A stretch of 64,000 nt of DNA, taken from NCBI GenBank assembly GCA_021495925.1, contig JAKEKT010000029.1, positions 124,001 through 188,000 on the forward strand. The letters run 5' to 3'. A program made the position numbers and the translations under genes. This document shows, piece after piece, positions 1 through 11,928 of the stretch (positions are counted from its first letter, which is position 1; each line of letters starts with the position of its first letter). The notes under the pieces are model-generated. The model made no database searches and was not told where the DNA came from. It saw nothing but the letters and a program-made list of their open reading frames with translations. The DNA comes from Diplodia intermedia (lineage: Eukaryota > Ascomycota > Dothideomycetes > Botryosphaeriales > Botryosphaeriaceae).

Positions 1-1198
1 CGTACTCGACCACACCACTGGCAACAGGTTTCTCTCCGGGCGAGATGAAGACGAGACGTTGACTCTTGGTCAGGGGGAGGACATCTGATTCCATGCGGAC
101 GGCGGTGGTACTTGAGGCATACACCTTCGAGGCAAGCTCGGAGTTTTGCTTGTTTATTGTGGGAAGATCAAGAGCTGTCTGAGAGCGGGTATATCGCTCT
201 TCGTTAAAGGAACCGACTCTGGCATATGACTGCTCAAGTTGGCGAACGAAGTCGGGATCCTTCTTGGCGGCATCGAAAACAGCATGGAGAGCGCCGATTT
301 GCAGGTCAATGGTATGGCAGATCATGACGGCATCGCAGCCAGCCTTGAGGGCGGTGACGGAGCCTTGAACAGTACCGCCGCATTCAGTACGGATGGCGTT
401 CATTTCCAGGCAGTCGGACACGATAACGCCGGAGAAGTTGAGGTCGTTTCGTAGGGTGCGCAGGACGGCGGGATCCAGGGTAGCGGGTAGTTTCGAGGCG
501 CCGAGGACGATGTGGGCGGTCATGACGGCCGGGACATTCTCAGTGATGGCACGGCGGAAGGGAACCAGCTCGCATGTCTCCATGTCATCCCAGCTCTTTT
601 GAATGAGGGGAAGGCCGTAGTGCGAGTCTACAGCGGTGTCGCCGTGGCCGGGGAAATGCTTGACGCATGGAATGACGCCTTCGGCGCGCAGGCCGCTCAG
701 GTTCGCGGAAGCCAGGCGAGCAACGGCGTAGGGGTCGTCGCTGAAAGAGCGGACGCCAATGACGGGGTTTTCAGGGTTGTTGTTGACATCGCAGACGGGG
801 CCGTAGTTCATGTTGATTCCAAAGGCTCGCAGCGCTCTTGCCGTGGCGCAGCCGACATTGTAGGCGTCGTCGGAGGAGCGAGCAGCGGCCAGGGTCATGG
901 ATCCGGGCAGCTGGGCAGTAATGGGAGGGGTGATGCGCGTAACGAGACCATTCTCCTGGTCGATGGCGATGGTGAGCGGGCGATCATGGCCGGCGTCCTT
1001 GGCAATCTGCTGCAGCTCGGCTGTGAGAGCGGCGAGCTGTTTTGCGTCGCGGACATTGCGTTGGAACAGGACGATCTGGCCGACGTAGTAGGGAGCGCGG
1101 ATCAGGCGTTTGATGTTTTCATCGGGCGTTTGGCTGTGGAAGCCGACGATGAACAAGCGACCAATGAGGCGTCGCAGGCCTTCGTCGTCCGGAGCCAT
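1..1198 (-). CDS. GH3 beta-N-acetylhexosaminidase-like protein, 3' end off window
   Basis: About 399 codons are visible from an ATG at 1198 (minus) with no stop or intron before the left edge, so the C-terminus is missing. It belongs to glycoside hydrolase family 3, NagZ-like branch, which hydrolyses terminal beta-N-acetylglucosamine. The signature KHFPGHGDT is at about residues 180-188, followed by a D-x-H pair in the flexible loop that acts as acid/base in this branch. The probable nucleophile Asp is at about residue 262, in the VSDCLEMNAI context. There is no signal peptide, so the product is probably intracellular. Fungal members often carry a C-terminal acetyltransferase domain, which cannot be judged here. 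The family call is firm; the substrate is inferred. Confidence 0.85.
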   Translation of the reverse strand, partial: MAPDDEGLRRLIGRLFIVGFHSQTPDENIKRLIRAPYYVGQIVLFQRNVRDAKQLAALTAELQQIAKDAGHDRPLTIAIDQENGLVTRITPPITAQLPGSMTLAAARSSDDAYNVGCATARALRAFGINMNYGPVCDVNNNPENPVIGVRSFSDDPYAVARLASANLSGLRAEGVIPCVKHFPGHGDTAVDSHYGLPLIQKSWDDMETCELVPFRRAITENVPAVMTAHIVLGASKLPATLDPAVLRTLRNDLNFSGVIVSDCLEMNAIRTECGGTVQGSVTALKAGCDAVMICHTIDLQIGALHAVFDAAKKDPDFVRQLEQSYARVGSFNEERYTRSQTALDLPTINKQNSELASKVYASSTTAVRMESDVLPLTKSQRLVFISPGEKPVASGVVEY

Positions 1199-1665
1199 CA
1201 TCAGACAGTAGTGTATCAGGGTCCAACGCGATACCTTATACGGCAACTCCGGGCCCGATTATAAGACGGTTCCTGTGCAGCGGCAGAAGACGGATTGCGA
1301 CAGGCTTCATGTGACTGGCCAGCTGCGGCGACTTATCTCGACCGGACGGCGAGGGCGATCGGGCGAGTTAGCTGTCCGATGATAGCTCTGATGGACCGCG
1401 TTGCAGGTGGTGAGGAGATAGCGCGACGGAGGAGGTGTGGTGTGGTCGGGAGTGGGGCGGCCGATACGGGCGGGGCTTATCGAGCGATCGACGGCCGGCG
1501 ACGCCCCTCCAGCATCACCCGCCGGACCCAGTGCCCATCTGTGCATCCTCGCTTCTCTCGCCTCGTACCTTACATACCGGGCGACCCCGCTGCATGTCCG
1601 GCCATGCCTCCTCGTCGTCCGCTCGCCGCCCGTCGCTGGAGCCGTTGCTGTGCCCAGCCCCCACC
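1199..1665. promoter_or_regulatory. Divergent intergenic region, GH3 / Atg22-like
   Basis: These 467 bp separate the start codons of two outward-facing genes and must hold both promoters. No clear TATA element was recognised. Reading frames cross it but resemble no protein. Confidence 0.45.
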
Positions 1666-3373
1666 ATGACCGACACCACCGACAAGAAGCTGCGTGACAA
1701 CCTCGAGCAGTACGAGCAGCTGTTCGGGGCCGACGAGGACGCCTTCGACCAGCCCACCACCACGCGCAGGGAGCTCTGGTCCTACTACCTCTACTACAAC
1801 GGCGACAACGGCGTGGGCCCCGGCGCCTACAGCCAGACACTGCAAGTCCCGCCGGGTACCACCCGTGTGTCCCCACACTGACGGCAACCCCACCAGATTC
1901 CAGTCCGCCCTGACTTCTGCCGGCCACGACCCCAAAGTCTCGCCGCCCGTTGCCGGCAACTGCGGCGATGGCGCGTGCGTCGTGCCGTGGGGCAGCGGCA
2001 CCCGCAGCGTTGCCTCGGTCGTGCTCATCGCCAACGGCCTCTGTTTCGCCGTCATGACGCTGCTGTTCGTCTGGCTCGGCAGCGCTGCCGACTACGGCTC
2101 CTTCGGCCGCTGGCTGCTGCTCGTCCTGACCGTCATCTGTTGGGTCTTCCAGTACGCCTTCATGAGCATCAAGGGCCCCGATCAATGGCACACCGCCATG
2201 GCTTTGTTCGTTGTGAGCTACATCGCCTATGGCGCCACCCTGGTCTTCTACGCCGCCCTATTCCCTCGCCTAGCTAGGTATATGCCGCACGTGAGGAAGG
2301 CCCGCGAGGAGGACTTGAAGGAGGGCAGGATCAGCCAGGACGAGTACGACAAGATCGAGAGCCTGGAGAAGAACCATCTGTCCAACATCTCCACCGCCCA
2401 CTCCAACATCGGCTACCTCCTCACCCTCGCCATCAACCTGAGCGTGCTGCTCCCCCTGCAAGGGAACGACTACGCCAACAACTGGGCCCACTTCCTGACC
2501 AACACCTACTGGATCGCCCTCGGCATCTGGTGGTTCATCTTCCAGCAGCGCCGCCCGGGCCCGAAGCTCCCCAAGGGCTCCAGCTACGCCACCATCGGCT
2601 GGAAGCAGGTCGCCCTCGCCCTCAAAGAGGTGCGCCACCTGCCGCAAACCTTCACCTACCTCGTCGCCTTCTTCCTGCTCGCCGACGGCCTCAACACGAC
2701 GGGCTCGCTCATCAGCATCATCCAAGCCTCACAAGTGAACTTCAGCTTCCTGCAAATCACCTACCTCAACCTGTCGCAGGCCGTCTGCTCGACCTTCTCC
2801 ACCTTCGCCTTCTGGTACGTGCAGCGCTACTTCGGCATCAGCACGAAGCGCATGTTCATGGTGACCAACGCCTTCTCGGTGCTGATCCCCTTCTACGGCA
2901 TGCTGGGCCTGTGGACCGCCCGCGTCGGCTACCACCGCCTCTACGACTTCTGGCTGTACAACGTCGCCTTCGGCCTCTTCCAGGCCCCCTACTACGCCTA
3001 CGCCCAGACCATGATGAGCGAGGTCACCCCGCGCGGCTACGAGAACATGTTCTTCGGCCTCTACGGCATCACCAACCGCGCCAGCTCCATCATCGGCCCC
3101 AACGTCGTCCAGGCCATCATCAACTCCACCAACAACAACTGGCTGGGCTTCCCGTTCCTGGTCGCCCTGTGCGCCGCCGCGAGCGTTGTCATTTGGTTCG
3201 TCGATCTGGACAAGGGGAGGGAGAACTGCAGGAAGTATGTTGAGGAAAGGAAGCTGGTGCGTGTTGCGCGGGAGAGCGGGAGGACTGTCGAGGAGATTGT
3301 CGAGGGCGCGGCGGAAGGTGCGGGCTTGACTGTTGAGGCGGTGGTGGATGGAGGAGGAAAGAAAAATCCGTGA
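1666..3373 (+). CDS. Atg22-like vacuolar amino-acid effluxer (MFS fold)
   Basis: Exons are modelled as 1666-1845 and 1904-3373, giving 549 aa. The intron would be 58 bp with an unusual GTCCCG donor, chosen because it alone joins SYYLYYNGDNG...QTLQ to SALTSAGHDP in phase 0 at a reasonable intron length. The protein has roughly a dozen hydrophobic segments. The N-terminal ELWSYYLYYNGDNGVGPGAY is typical of the Atg22 family, as is the long TM-rich C-terminal half with LLADGLNTTGS and YAQTMMSEVTPRGYENMFF. Family members export amino acids from the vacuole after autophagic breakdown. Filamentous fungi carry several Atg22-like paralogues, so which one this is stays open. Confidence 0.8.
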
Positions 3374-5849
3374 AGGGAAGAGATGTGGTCGAGGTCGGGG
3401 CGTATTGGTCTGCAATGACTTTGACCTTGCATTCCCTTCGCACGACTATATCAGTTCGTGGATAGCTGAAGTAAATGCATAGAGTTACGTCTAGTTCTTT
3501 CGAATCCGATAACGATATCTAGACGCCATCTTATCTAGGTACGGTTTCTACGTTCCTCGAGCACGGTAGCTGAAGACCAATCGTGGAATAGTTGACAAGA
3601 ACCACTTGGCCTTCGACGGCGCCAGTACCACTACACGTTAAACCGGAAACTGCAGGATAACGCAAAGCCAGGTGTGCAATACGGAGCAGCGAAACAACTC
3701 GTATCCAAGACGCACCGGCTGGGCGACAACGAGGTTGGGAAGCTTGTGATAGAGTTCCAGATTAAACAGGACCAGCGAGCCTAAAAGGAACTACAACGGC
3801 AGCATGGAACAGCAGCAGCAAGTCGAGATGCCAAACAGCTTCCAATACCATTCCCCGACAGCTCATATCGCCGATCAGACCACGGTTGCTCCGGAGGCGG
3901 TGTCGAGCTGTTGCCGGTCATCCTCACGCATGGTCAAGCCTGTTGGGACTACTCAATACGTGTTGATCCCGGCCTCGCGCGTCCGATGACGAGCAGCCGC
4001 ATGTCTGAAGAGATCTAAATGGTTCAAGTCACTCGCCGACTACGTGTTCGCGATGTGGGAATCCCAACCAAGTAGTCTGGCCGATGGTCCGCAGTACGTA
4101 ACTTCGCGACAGTAGCAGCAGCAGCAGCAATAGCAACAGCAATAGCACACCGCTCACAAGGCATAGATGATTGCGGTGTGATTCGCAGCCACAGATACCC
4201 GGCGCAGCTTCTTTTCAGCCCCGACCACCGACCGCGGCATTGGGCTGCTCGCCCATCAAATCTGGCAAGGCTTTCCAAGCGGCGCGACCCTCGCCAACAA
4301 CCATATCTTTTTCTTTCACGGTGTGGGAAATCGGCAAACCATGTTCGGCTCGTGATGGCAGTGTCACTGTCCCGCGCACGCCTGGCCCGCAGCGGTAATA
4401 GCAGCAGAGGCAATGCGCCGGCGTCTCGCTAGAAGGTATCAATGTTGATTATCACCGTCGTTATCATCATCACTCTCGGAGTGACTCCCTGCCGCATTCC
4501 CCGATGACGGCGCAGCGCCGCGCCCTCGCTGATAGAGTGACGACTGCACACTGTGCGCACAGCTTGGATCGATGCTAACTAAGGCGAAAAAGATGGTGAG
4601 TGGCAGGGAACCAGGGACGGAGGTAGAGCCCAGCTCACGGTTGATGAAGAAGGTTCGCGAACCCCGTCCAAACCAAAGTTCTCATCGGCGGACACTCGGT
4701 TGTTTCATGCATGGGTGTGTTTGATGTTGCGAGTTGTACACATGCAATGACTCCGGCCTGGTTTTGCAAAGCCCCTGGGCTCTTCGGGGGTGTAGAAACA
4801 GAGATTGGGCCTGTTTGGCACGGTATGTACGTATGTATGTGTGTACATGACCATTCGTTGCGAAGACGGGGGACGCGACAATATTCTCCTGGATTCCCAC
4901 CGCAGAATGTCGGACACCTTCACTTGTCGTCCTATGGAAATCCGAAAGACCAAGCCGATGAAATTTCTCATCTCAATGTCAACATGAGGTTCACAGTTTG
5001 AAACCTACGGGCACGCGTAATGATATGCAGTCCCATACGTTATTTCTGTCGGTTCACAAGATGCCCCTCCGGGTCGTTGCGGCGTGCGGAGATTCTGATT
5101 GGCTGCGCAGTCGTGATCCTACTTAGTCGCTGACAACACAGCGCGCTGCGAAAGGATTGCGCTTACCTGTATTGTCGCATAGATACAAATTCAAATGGGA
5201 AGGAGCCTTGTTCGTTTTGAAAGTGTCTTGTTGAGAACTCGCATTCACTTCCAGCTATTTACACTGGAACGACACATTACGTCCAGACATTTACTTTGAT
5301 GTCCCCACGTAAGGGAATGGCATCATCAACGCAGGGCCTAATCCTTTTCTTCAGCGATATTTCTGCGCCTTCAACGTCGGCCATCGGCGAGCTTCCCCCT
5401 TGAAAGGTCCATTATTGGTCCTTTTCCAGCAAGAAAGGTGCTCCTCCAGCACTTCGACCTAACCAGCCAGCTTGTTTGTCTCGGCGAGCTCAATCAAGTG
5501 CCGGCTTTCCATTTCCCCAAAAAGGACAAGAAGCCCCGTTTCTCTTCATCAACCAAACCGTTATCGAGCTTTGCAGCAAAGATCCAGCCCGATCGTCTGT
5601 GAGCGACCGCCCCAGCCATATATCATCCGCCGCCATCGAATCTGTCGTCGTGCAAGCGCACATGGGACGGCGACCCAAGGGCTTTCGCCGGCCATGGGCA
5701 AACCTACCGAAGCCCACCCATCTACCCAGATAGCTAGCGATCGACTCCTTCCCTCGCTCCCCGCATACTCGCTAGGTAGACACACCTATTATCGCGAAAC
5801 ACCACCAGGTTCTCAAGGCCGTCGTCGCCGTCGCCGTCGCCGCCATTCC
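3374..5849. other. Gene-poor region, no supported gene
   Basis: About 2.5 kb with only short, low-quality reading frames. It holds CAG/CAA-rich patches (for example 4110-4145). Nothing resembling a known protein, tRNA or transposase was recognised. Confidence 0.5.
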
Positions 5850-6737
5850 CTAACGTGTCGCGCACGACGGTCAGAATATGTCGCCCACGTCGACGTCGTA
5901 TCGTCATCCGCAATAATACGGGGCAGGTCGCGCGGTTGTTGGTGGTGGCGGGCGGCGAGCGGCGGCTGGTGGTGCAGGGGGCCGTGGATGGAGAGGATTG
6001 TGAGGGTTGGTGCGGTTGTGATGACGACGTGTCGGAGAGCGACGGCGGAGGGATGGTCGTAGTGCGTGTGATGGCCTACGAGGAGCTCTTAGTGTGAACG
6101 TCAGCGAGGGAGGGAGGGGGGAGGGAGGGAGGGAGGGGTACATACCCGTGGTGGTATAGGCGGAGGCTGAGCGGAGGCCCGATGTACGCTCGGTGAGGTA
6201 CAGGCGCACCTCGCGAATACCGTGAATCTTGCAATTGGGCATTTTCGGGCCACGGAACCGCGCGAGCTCCCGGAACAGCGTGAGTTGGGAGTAATACGTT
6301 AGCTTGAGTTTGACCAACCGTCTGAGAGCGACCTCGAGAAGTAGGCTGCAGGCCCCCATGGGACAACAGGAGCGATTGGCCGCCGCAAGTGTTCTCTAGG
6401 TGTCATCCTTCGCCTCATCGACAGACTTGGAGTAGGCTTATCTGTAGCACGGACAAGGATTGTCGTAGTGGTTGTCGTCGGGCTCGTAGATGGCCAGATT
6501 CTGGATAGCTTCGGCGATGGCTGGACTCTGCGATACAATGCACAGCTCGGCTAGGCGCAGGGGGTGGAAGGAGAAGCCCAAGTCGGCGACGTGTTTGACG
6601 AAGGAGAAGGTGGACTTGGCGTGCAGCTCCTTCGATGTCATGCGGAGGCTGCCGCAGTCTGTAACGTCCAGGAAGTCGGCAATGGCTGTAACGATGTCGG
6701 CAGGCAGAGTGTGCAAGCGGGACACGGAGGTATCCAT
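5850..6737 (-). CDS. F-box domain protein, exon structure incomplete
   Basis: The start ATG at 6737 opens a clear F-box: residues 8-35 read LHTLPADIVTAIADFLDVTD followed by GSLRMTSKELH. This frame stops at 6438. A second coding-like block continues at about 6345-6153 (RLVKLKLTYYSQLTLFRELA) and ends at a good GTATGT donor. The following intron holds a GGGA-rich tract (minus-strand TCCC), and a third block continues from about 6085 (VALRHVVITTAPTLTILSIH). The join between blocks one and two needs a weak donor, so the gene may be damaged. F-box proteins recruit substrates to SCF ubiquitin ligases; the target is unknown. The left boundary is approximate. Confidence 0.45.
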
Positions 6738-8325
6738 CGCTTACCTAGGCTCGAGGGCGGGACGGAGAGGGGGCGGTGTGGTTCAGCGAGCGCGCAAAAT
6801 GGCAGAAGAGCAGCCATGCGTCGCGCTAACCGCCTTCGGCTTGCATCGATGCCGGCGCAGCCAGAACTGCAGAAAGCATAGCCAGTAGCAGCGCAGCGCT
6901 GTCGGAACGAGTATTGCGCTCCAGGCATGCAAGCGATTCCAGCTTCTTTGACACGCTCTTCCTGACCCAACTGATCCGTATGCTCAAACGCGACTTCAAG
7001 ACGATGCAGGGCAGTGGCTCTAGAATATCTAGCTACGCAAGCCAGCTGAAGCGCGAAAAGCTACAGCAGTAGAAACAACGCGCAGTCAGCGCCTAGCCGG
7101 CCAACAGAGGAGGGAGCCTGGAAGTCCAGCGAGAGTATTCGCAGCAACGCTATGTTGTTTCGCCTAGCAGGCCATGTACCACCATTGCTATGGTACTACA
7201 GGCGTCCAGCCAGCTCTTGTGTGCTGGGATCAGGGTCTAAGATGCAAGTCCTACGCAGCGCAGCGCAGAGGACGGGCGAGGAGGGTGCAATTTCGCAGCT
7301 GCTACCGCCTTAGGGGCTATTTGCAACCGTACCAGCACGAGAACGCATGAAGAGCAACTTGTCTCGCCGCCCGGCGATCCGCCCGCCTTGTAGCGTAGCG
7401 CTGTCGACATGCGCAAACGCCGCCATGCCCAAGCAGCGCCATGCCGCGCTCGGGCTGCAAGCTGCGCTACCGTTGCGCGAACCACCCACGGCCATCTATG
7501 CAATGCGAGCGTGAGCTGCTGTTGTAGCGGTACTGCGACCTTCCTGTTCTCGTCTCATCTAGATATATCATCCATGTGAGCCCCCCTTAGCGAAGCGAGG
7601 TGTAGCCGGGGATACGTCGAGTAGCTGGCGAAGATGGATAGCAAAGCGTAGGCGCGATAGAAGGAGGCGAGGAAGCGTAGATAGCGAAACGTGGGCGCGG
7701 CAGAAGCGGGCGACAAAGCTTGGAAACGGCGAAAGCGAGGGGCGGGGTGTAGGTACGGCGAGACGAAGGGCAGGCAGAGCAGATGGGTCGAAGCGTCGAG
7801 AGTTTAGAGGCATGCGAACGCGCTAAGAAACGCATAGACACGAAGTCACCTCACTTCCGAAAGGCTTTTGGCTGGTACATAGCCAGAGATCTTGCTGAAC
7901 GCATCTCGCTGTAGCTAACAGCAGCAAGTAGGTGTTGCCGGAGCTTTTCAATTGCTCCAATCTCGAACGTAATCCTTTCGTTTGTCTGCTGCTAGGCGCT
8001 ATGTTTGCCCACTCCACGTATTTCAGCGAGCTAGGTATGCAAAGACGGAGTCACGCAATCATGCGAACCAGCGAGAAGTATCGTTCCATGACCAAACAGC
8101 ACCGCAAAGAAGATTAAGCCCCTCCCGAAGAAAATCATATCCGCTTCCTGGCAGAACCGGGGCACGAAAGCAAGAAACGAATCCAACCGGCACAGCCAAA
8201 AGCAACGGCACAGCGGCCCCTCTCCCGACCCGAGCCCCAAGCCCCAAGCCCCAAGCCCCAAGCCCGCGCCGCCGCCGCCAAAAACCCACCACAAACCCGC
8301 TCCCTAAGTAGTAGTAGCAGCAGCA
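6738..8325. other. Gene-poor region, no supported gene
   Basis: Roughly 1.6 kb of GC-balanced sequence between F-box-like sequences. Short reading frames on both strands are rich in Ser, Arg and Pro and show no recognisable domain. A short tandem repeat at 8233-8266 is listed separately. Confidence 0.45.
8233..8266. repeat. Tandem heptamer AGCCCCA, about 4 units
   Basis: The 7-bp unit AGCCCCA is repeated about four times head to tail. It is not in a supported gene. Simple microsatellite-like expansion is the likely origin. Confidence 0.8.
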
Positions 8326-8559
8326 GTAATGGCAGATGGCCAACGAAGTCTTGATCTCGAGGTCTTTGTACGTGCGACGCAAGGCTGAGATGCTTTCGAC
8401 GGGGCGAGCTGGGCGCAGCTCAAACTCGAGTTCGTCCAAGCTGCCGACCATGTGCTGGCAGATTTCGTCAAACACCTCTTGAGAGAAGCTGACGAGTATC
8501 GGCTGACGTACTACGAGGGGAGCAGAGGTGGCAGACACTATAGAGCCCGTGTTCGGCAA
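8326..8559 (-). pseudogene. F-box-like gene relic
   Basis: From an ATG at 8559 a short frame contains QEVFDEICQHMVGSLDELE and then ISALRRTYKDLE, which resembles the F-box helix pattern of the two nearby F-box genes. After about 75 codons it runs into CAG/TAG-rich low-complexity sequence, and no continuation was found. It reads as a 5' fragment, either a decayed copy or a gene whose later exons I cannot recognise. Confidence 0.3.
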
Positions 8560-9379
8560 GTTAGAGGAGCTGCCACGCTTGTTGTGCGCTGGAAGGCGAA
8601 CTGGCTGCTCAGCGGCAGGAATGTTTGGTAAAAGCGACGAGGCGGTTAACCTGACGTCAGAAAGAGTTAGCAGTAGGTTCTAGGTAAGGTACTTTCGCAA
8701 GCATGGGCAGGTCTGCCTGGCGGTACGCCATGAGGAGGATTCTTGTAAAAGCGACGGCAAAGCTGGTGCTAGAAGTGCATCAAGACTTGATTCTCACGAG
8801 TGAACAAACACTGTAGAAAGGGAGCAAGAGTGCATGTAGTGCCATAGAATAGCGCAAGCAGCTTGGAAGACGGCAGATGCTGTCGTTGACTGGCACTGTC
8901 TGTCGTGTCAGGGTATAAAATGATGTACCAAAAATGTGCGCGCTGTGGCACCGATCTCTGTTCCACACTTCAAAGGCAGGTTCCTGGTATACCTCTCACT
9001 GTATACTGCAGCCGAATTCGGGAACAGAGATGTGTGTGGATGTCCAGTCACGCGGCGAGGCGGAAGGCGGAGGGGGTCAGGGGCATAGGTGGAAGAACGG
9101 CGGCGGCTGATAGGCGTTGGCAGCGTCGCAAGCGCAGTCCTGAGCAGGAGGCCACGGACCTCGCTAAGCGAGCGCGCAAAAATCTGGAGCTTGGCGCAAG
9201 CTTTTTTGCCGCGCATCGAAAGTCCTAGTGGTGACTGATCCGCCGACTCCACCTCCTCCTCATCCACAACCTTTCTTCGCACCGACGATCAGCACACCAC
9301 ACTCTACGCAAACCAGATCCTAGTCATCACCGCAACATCCCAGCCGAAGATATTCAGTAGGGACAGCGAGACCATCACA
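8560..9379. other. Intergenic, no supported gene
   Basis: Upstream region of the F-box gene at 9380. No tRNA, repeat or convincing reading frame was seen. Confidence 0.45.
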
Positions 9380-10564
9380 ATGAATCCGAACACCGCTCCC
9401 CCCGCCGATTGGCTGACGCGCGTCTCACAACCTCCTCCTAACGGGCGCTCGCCGATCTCCAACGTCCCCCGAGAAGTCTTCCTCGTGCTCATGGAGTCCC
9501 TCGACTGCGACGGTCTCTGCGGCATGCGCGGCACATGCCGCGAGCTGCGCGACCTCGTCGACAAGGAGTTCCCGCAGAAGCACTACCCCACGCTGGAAGC
9601 CGGATTCTCCATGGTCGGGCTGCGCCAGCTCGAGAAGTTCGCGACGACGACCGTGTTCGGGCCGGTGCTGCCGTCGCTCATCTTCAACGTCTCGGCCTTC
9701 CGCGCGACCGACTACCTGCCGGAGGCGGAGCTGTGGGTGGAGGACCACGCCGGCAACGTGCGCGCGCGGCAGCGCGCGGTGACGGACGCCTTCGTGCCGC
9801 GCCTCGCCGCCGTGCTCCGGCGCCTGCCCCGGCTGGAGGAGATCGAGCTCCGCGACGCCTTCTTCGACCCGTGGTGGGCCGCGCACGTCGCCGCCGCCGG
9901 CACCGAGCCCGTGGCCTCGTGGGCCGTCCACGTCCTGAGCCGCGCCCTGCTCCTCGCCGCCGCCGACGCCGACGTCCGCCTCAAACACCTCACCGTTTTG
10001 GGCGACGACTTCCACATGCCCGGCTCGGTGCGGAGCCGCCGCCGCCGCCTGCCCGGCGCCCTCGATGCCGGCGGCCTGGCCGGCCTGGAGAGCCTTTGTG
10101 TCGGCCTCCCGCTGAACGTCGGTAAGTCTGCTGCTGCGTACCCCCGCGTGACTCCCTGAATGTCAGATAATACGTGACCACCAGACGACGAGGCCGAGTA
10201 CGAGAGCCTGCTGGAGGTGATCCACGGGCTGCCGGGCGTGGGCACGCTCGCCCTCGCCAACGCGCACGGCGGCTTCTGGCGGGGCACCGCGGTCGGCGCC
10301 AACCACCTGGCGGCGGCCGTCCGGTTGCCCAACCTCCGGGAGGTCAGCGTCACGGGCCTCGAGGTCGAGGCGCGGCCCGTCAAGCGGCTCCTGCTGCGCC
10401 ACGCCGCCACCCTGCGCAGGGTGTACGTCGCGGAGTGCTTCGAGCTTGACGAGTGCTGCCGCCTCGACTGCGAGCCCGAGATCCGCGACTTCGCGGCCGA
10501 GCGGCTCGCCCTGGATCCCGGCCAGCCCGTCATCGTCTGCGACCCGGACCATTTCTCGTCGTAG
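9380..10564 (+). CDS. F-box domain protein
   Basis: Two exons, 9380-10121 and 10185-10564, give 373 aa. The 63-bp intron has a canonical GTAAGT donor and CCAG acceptor, and the junction restores DDEAEYESLLEVI in phase 1. The F-box lies at about residues 24-64: SPISNVPREVFLVLMESLD, then a conserved GMRGTCRELRDLVDKEF. The remainder contains leucine-rich stretches (LRRLPRLEEIELRDAFF; VRLPNLREVSVTGLEVEARP) that probably form a divergent repeat domain for substrate binding. The role is inferred as an SCF ubiquitin-ligase adaptor; the substrate is unknown. It is the only clearly intact member of the local F-box trio. Confidence 0.8.
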
Positions 10565-10640
10565 GGGGGGGAGGGGTGGATGTTGGGGTGGGGGTTTGGG
10601 TTGGGAGGGGGGGAGGGGGGGACTGGGGTGGGATGCTGGG
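10565..10640 (+). repeat. G-rich tract with G-quadruplex potential
   Basis: Immediately after the F-box stop codon the plus strand has many runs of three or more G separated by short spacers. It would lie in the 3' UTR and could fold as an RNA G-quadruplex. Confidence 0.6.
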
Positions 10641-11077
10641 ACCACAGCTCGTCCCGTTTAATCGGGTTTTGGCTTTTCTTTTTTTCACTACGGCAACAAT
10701 GCTGCGGTTTGGGAGGGAGGCGAACAGGTTGCTAATACCCTCACACTTATACACTGAGCGCATTCTGTTTAGCGGATGGAGTTCTTTTTACCCGGTCGTT
10801 TTCCACCAGGCAGGCCGGCTAAGGGGAGGGTCTTGGCAGCGTAGACATTTCCCTAGGAATCCATGACGTTCGTTCCCGGGTCACAACTCCAGCTTCACTT
10901 GTCAACAAGGCTACACAGACATGCAAAGTGCCACAGAAGAAAGCGGTGAGAAGAGGGTTCAGCGACACTTTTGATGCTCTATCTCTATCTATCTACCAAG
11001 CTGATGTCCTCCACACGCCGCCCAGATCCCCTAGACTGTCTCCTGCACTACTCAACTCTGTGGTTTATCTCCTCCGC
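10641..11077. other. Convergent 3' intergenic region
   Basis: Between the ends of the F-box gene (+) and the secreted-protein gene (-). A TCTATCTATCTA microsatellite lies near 10980. No gene was seen. Confidence 0.5.
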
Positions 11078-11801
11078 TTAATAGCCGATCAGGTACTTGA
11101 GGCCCTGTATGAGCGAGAGGATGGCAGGCGAGAGCGTAGAAGTCGATGCGTTCAGCGACGCGTTGACGATGGGAAGCGACCCGTGAACCAGGATGTTGAC
11201 CGAAAGCAACAGGCCAGCGAGAATGCTCATGACATTGTTGATGATGATGCCGAGAACCATCAAGACGCCTATCGAGAAGTGTCAGGTCAATCCACTGTCA
11301 TCATACGTGAAGGGGAGGAGGGGAGAACTTACCGGCACCGAGCTTGTTGACGGCATAATTCATGGTGTAGAGGATCTCGTTGACAATGGCAATGGCCGAG
11401 TTGGCGATGGTGATGGTGTCGCCGCCGATCTGGCCGCCGAGGGTGCCGATCTGGGTGGTGCCGGCGCCCAGCACCGCGCCGATGGCGTTGAGCTCGCTGC
11501 GGATGATCATCATCGCGTTGTTCTTCTGCACCCACGTCGAGTTCTCGTTGATGGTCGCCAGCGTGTCGTTGATCTTGCCCGTGTGGTCCCGCACCTGGCC
11601 GTAGTTGGACACCAGCACCGCGTTGACCGACACCGACGCCGACACCGACACCGACGCCGACCCGGACCCGCTGACCTGCCGCTTCTCCATGTCGAATGGC
11701 TCGGGGACGGGGCTGACCAGCTCGTCGTTGATCACGGGAACCGCGTAGACGGTGGAGACGAGCGTGGCAAAGGCCACGGCGACGGCGGCCGAGATTCTCA
11801 T
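11078..11801 (-). CDS. Small secreted protein of unknown function
   Basis: Two exons, 11333-11801 and 11078-11268 (GTAAGT donor, ATAG acceptor, phase 1), give 219 aa. The N-terminus MRISAAVAVAFATLVSTVYA is a clear signal peptide. A KR pair at about residues 41-42 is a likely Kex2-type processing site, followed by a Ser/Val low-complexity stretch (SGSGSASVSVSASVSVNA). The C-terminal half is helical and rich in Ile, Leu, Asn and Ala and carries a second hydrophobic segment (VMSILAGLLLSVNILV). There are no cysteines in the mature part, unlike hydrophobins or CFEM proteins. HsbA-like surface proteins have a similar layout, but no diagnostic motif was seen. Confidence 0.7.
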
Positions 11802-11917
11802 TTTGGCGGATCGTGGGAGTGTTTTTGACGAGGAGGGACTGTTGGATTGGAGTGATGTCTTGATGAAGAGGAACTGTGAATGTTGTGTTTTGAGAGAAGC
11901 ATGTCCTCTGCAGCAAG

Positions 11918-11928
11918 TATTAAATACA
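11918..11928 (-). promoter_or_regulatory. TATA-like element of the secreted-protein gene
   Basis: GTATTTAATAC lies about 120 bp upstream of the ATG at 11801, a plausible core-promoter position. Position and composition are the only evidence. Confidence 0.3.

Noticed and set aside
3804..3989. Small plus-strand gene after Atg22-like
   Set aside because: 61 codons, Gln/Ser-rich, no upstream or splice support.
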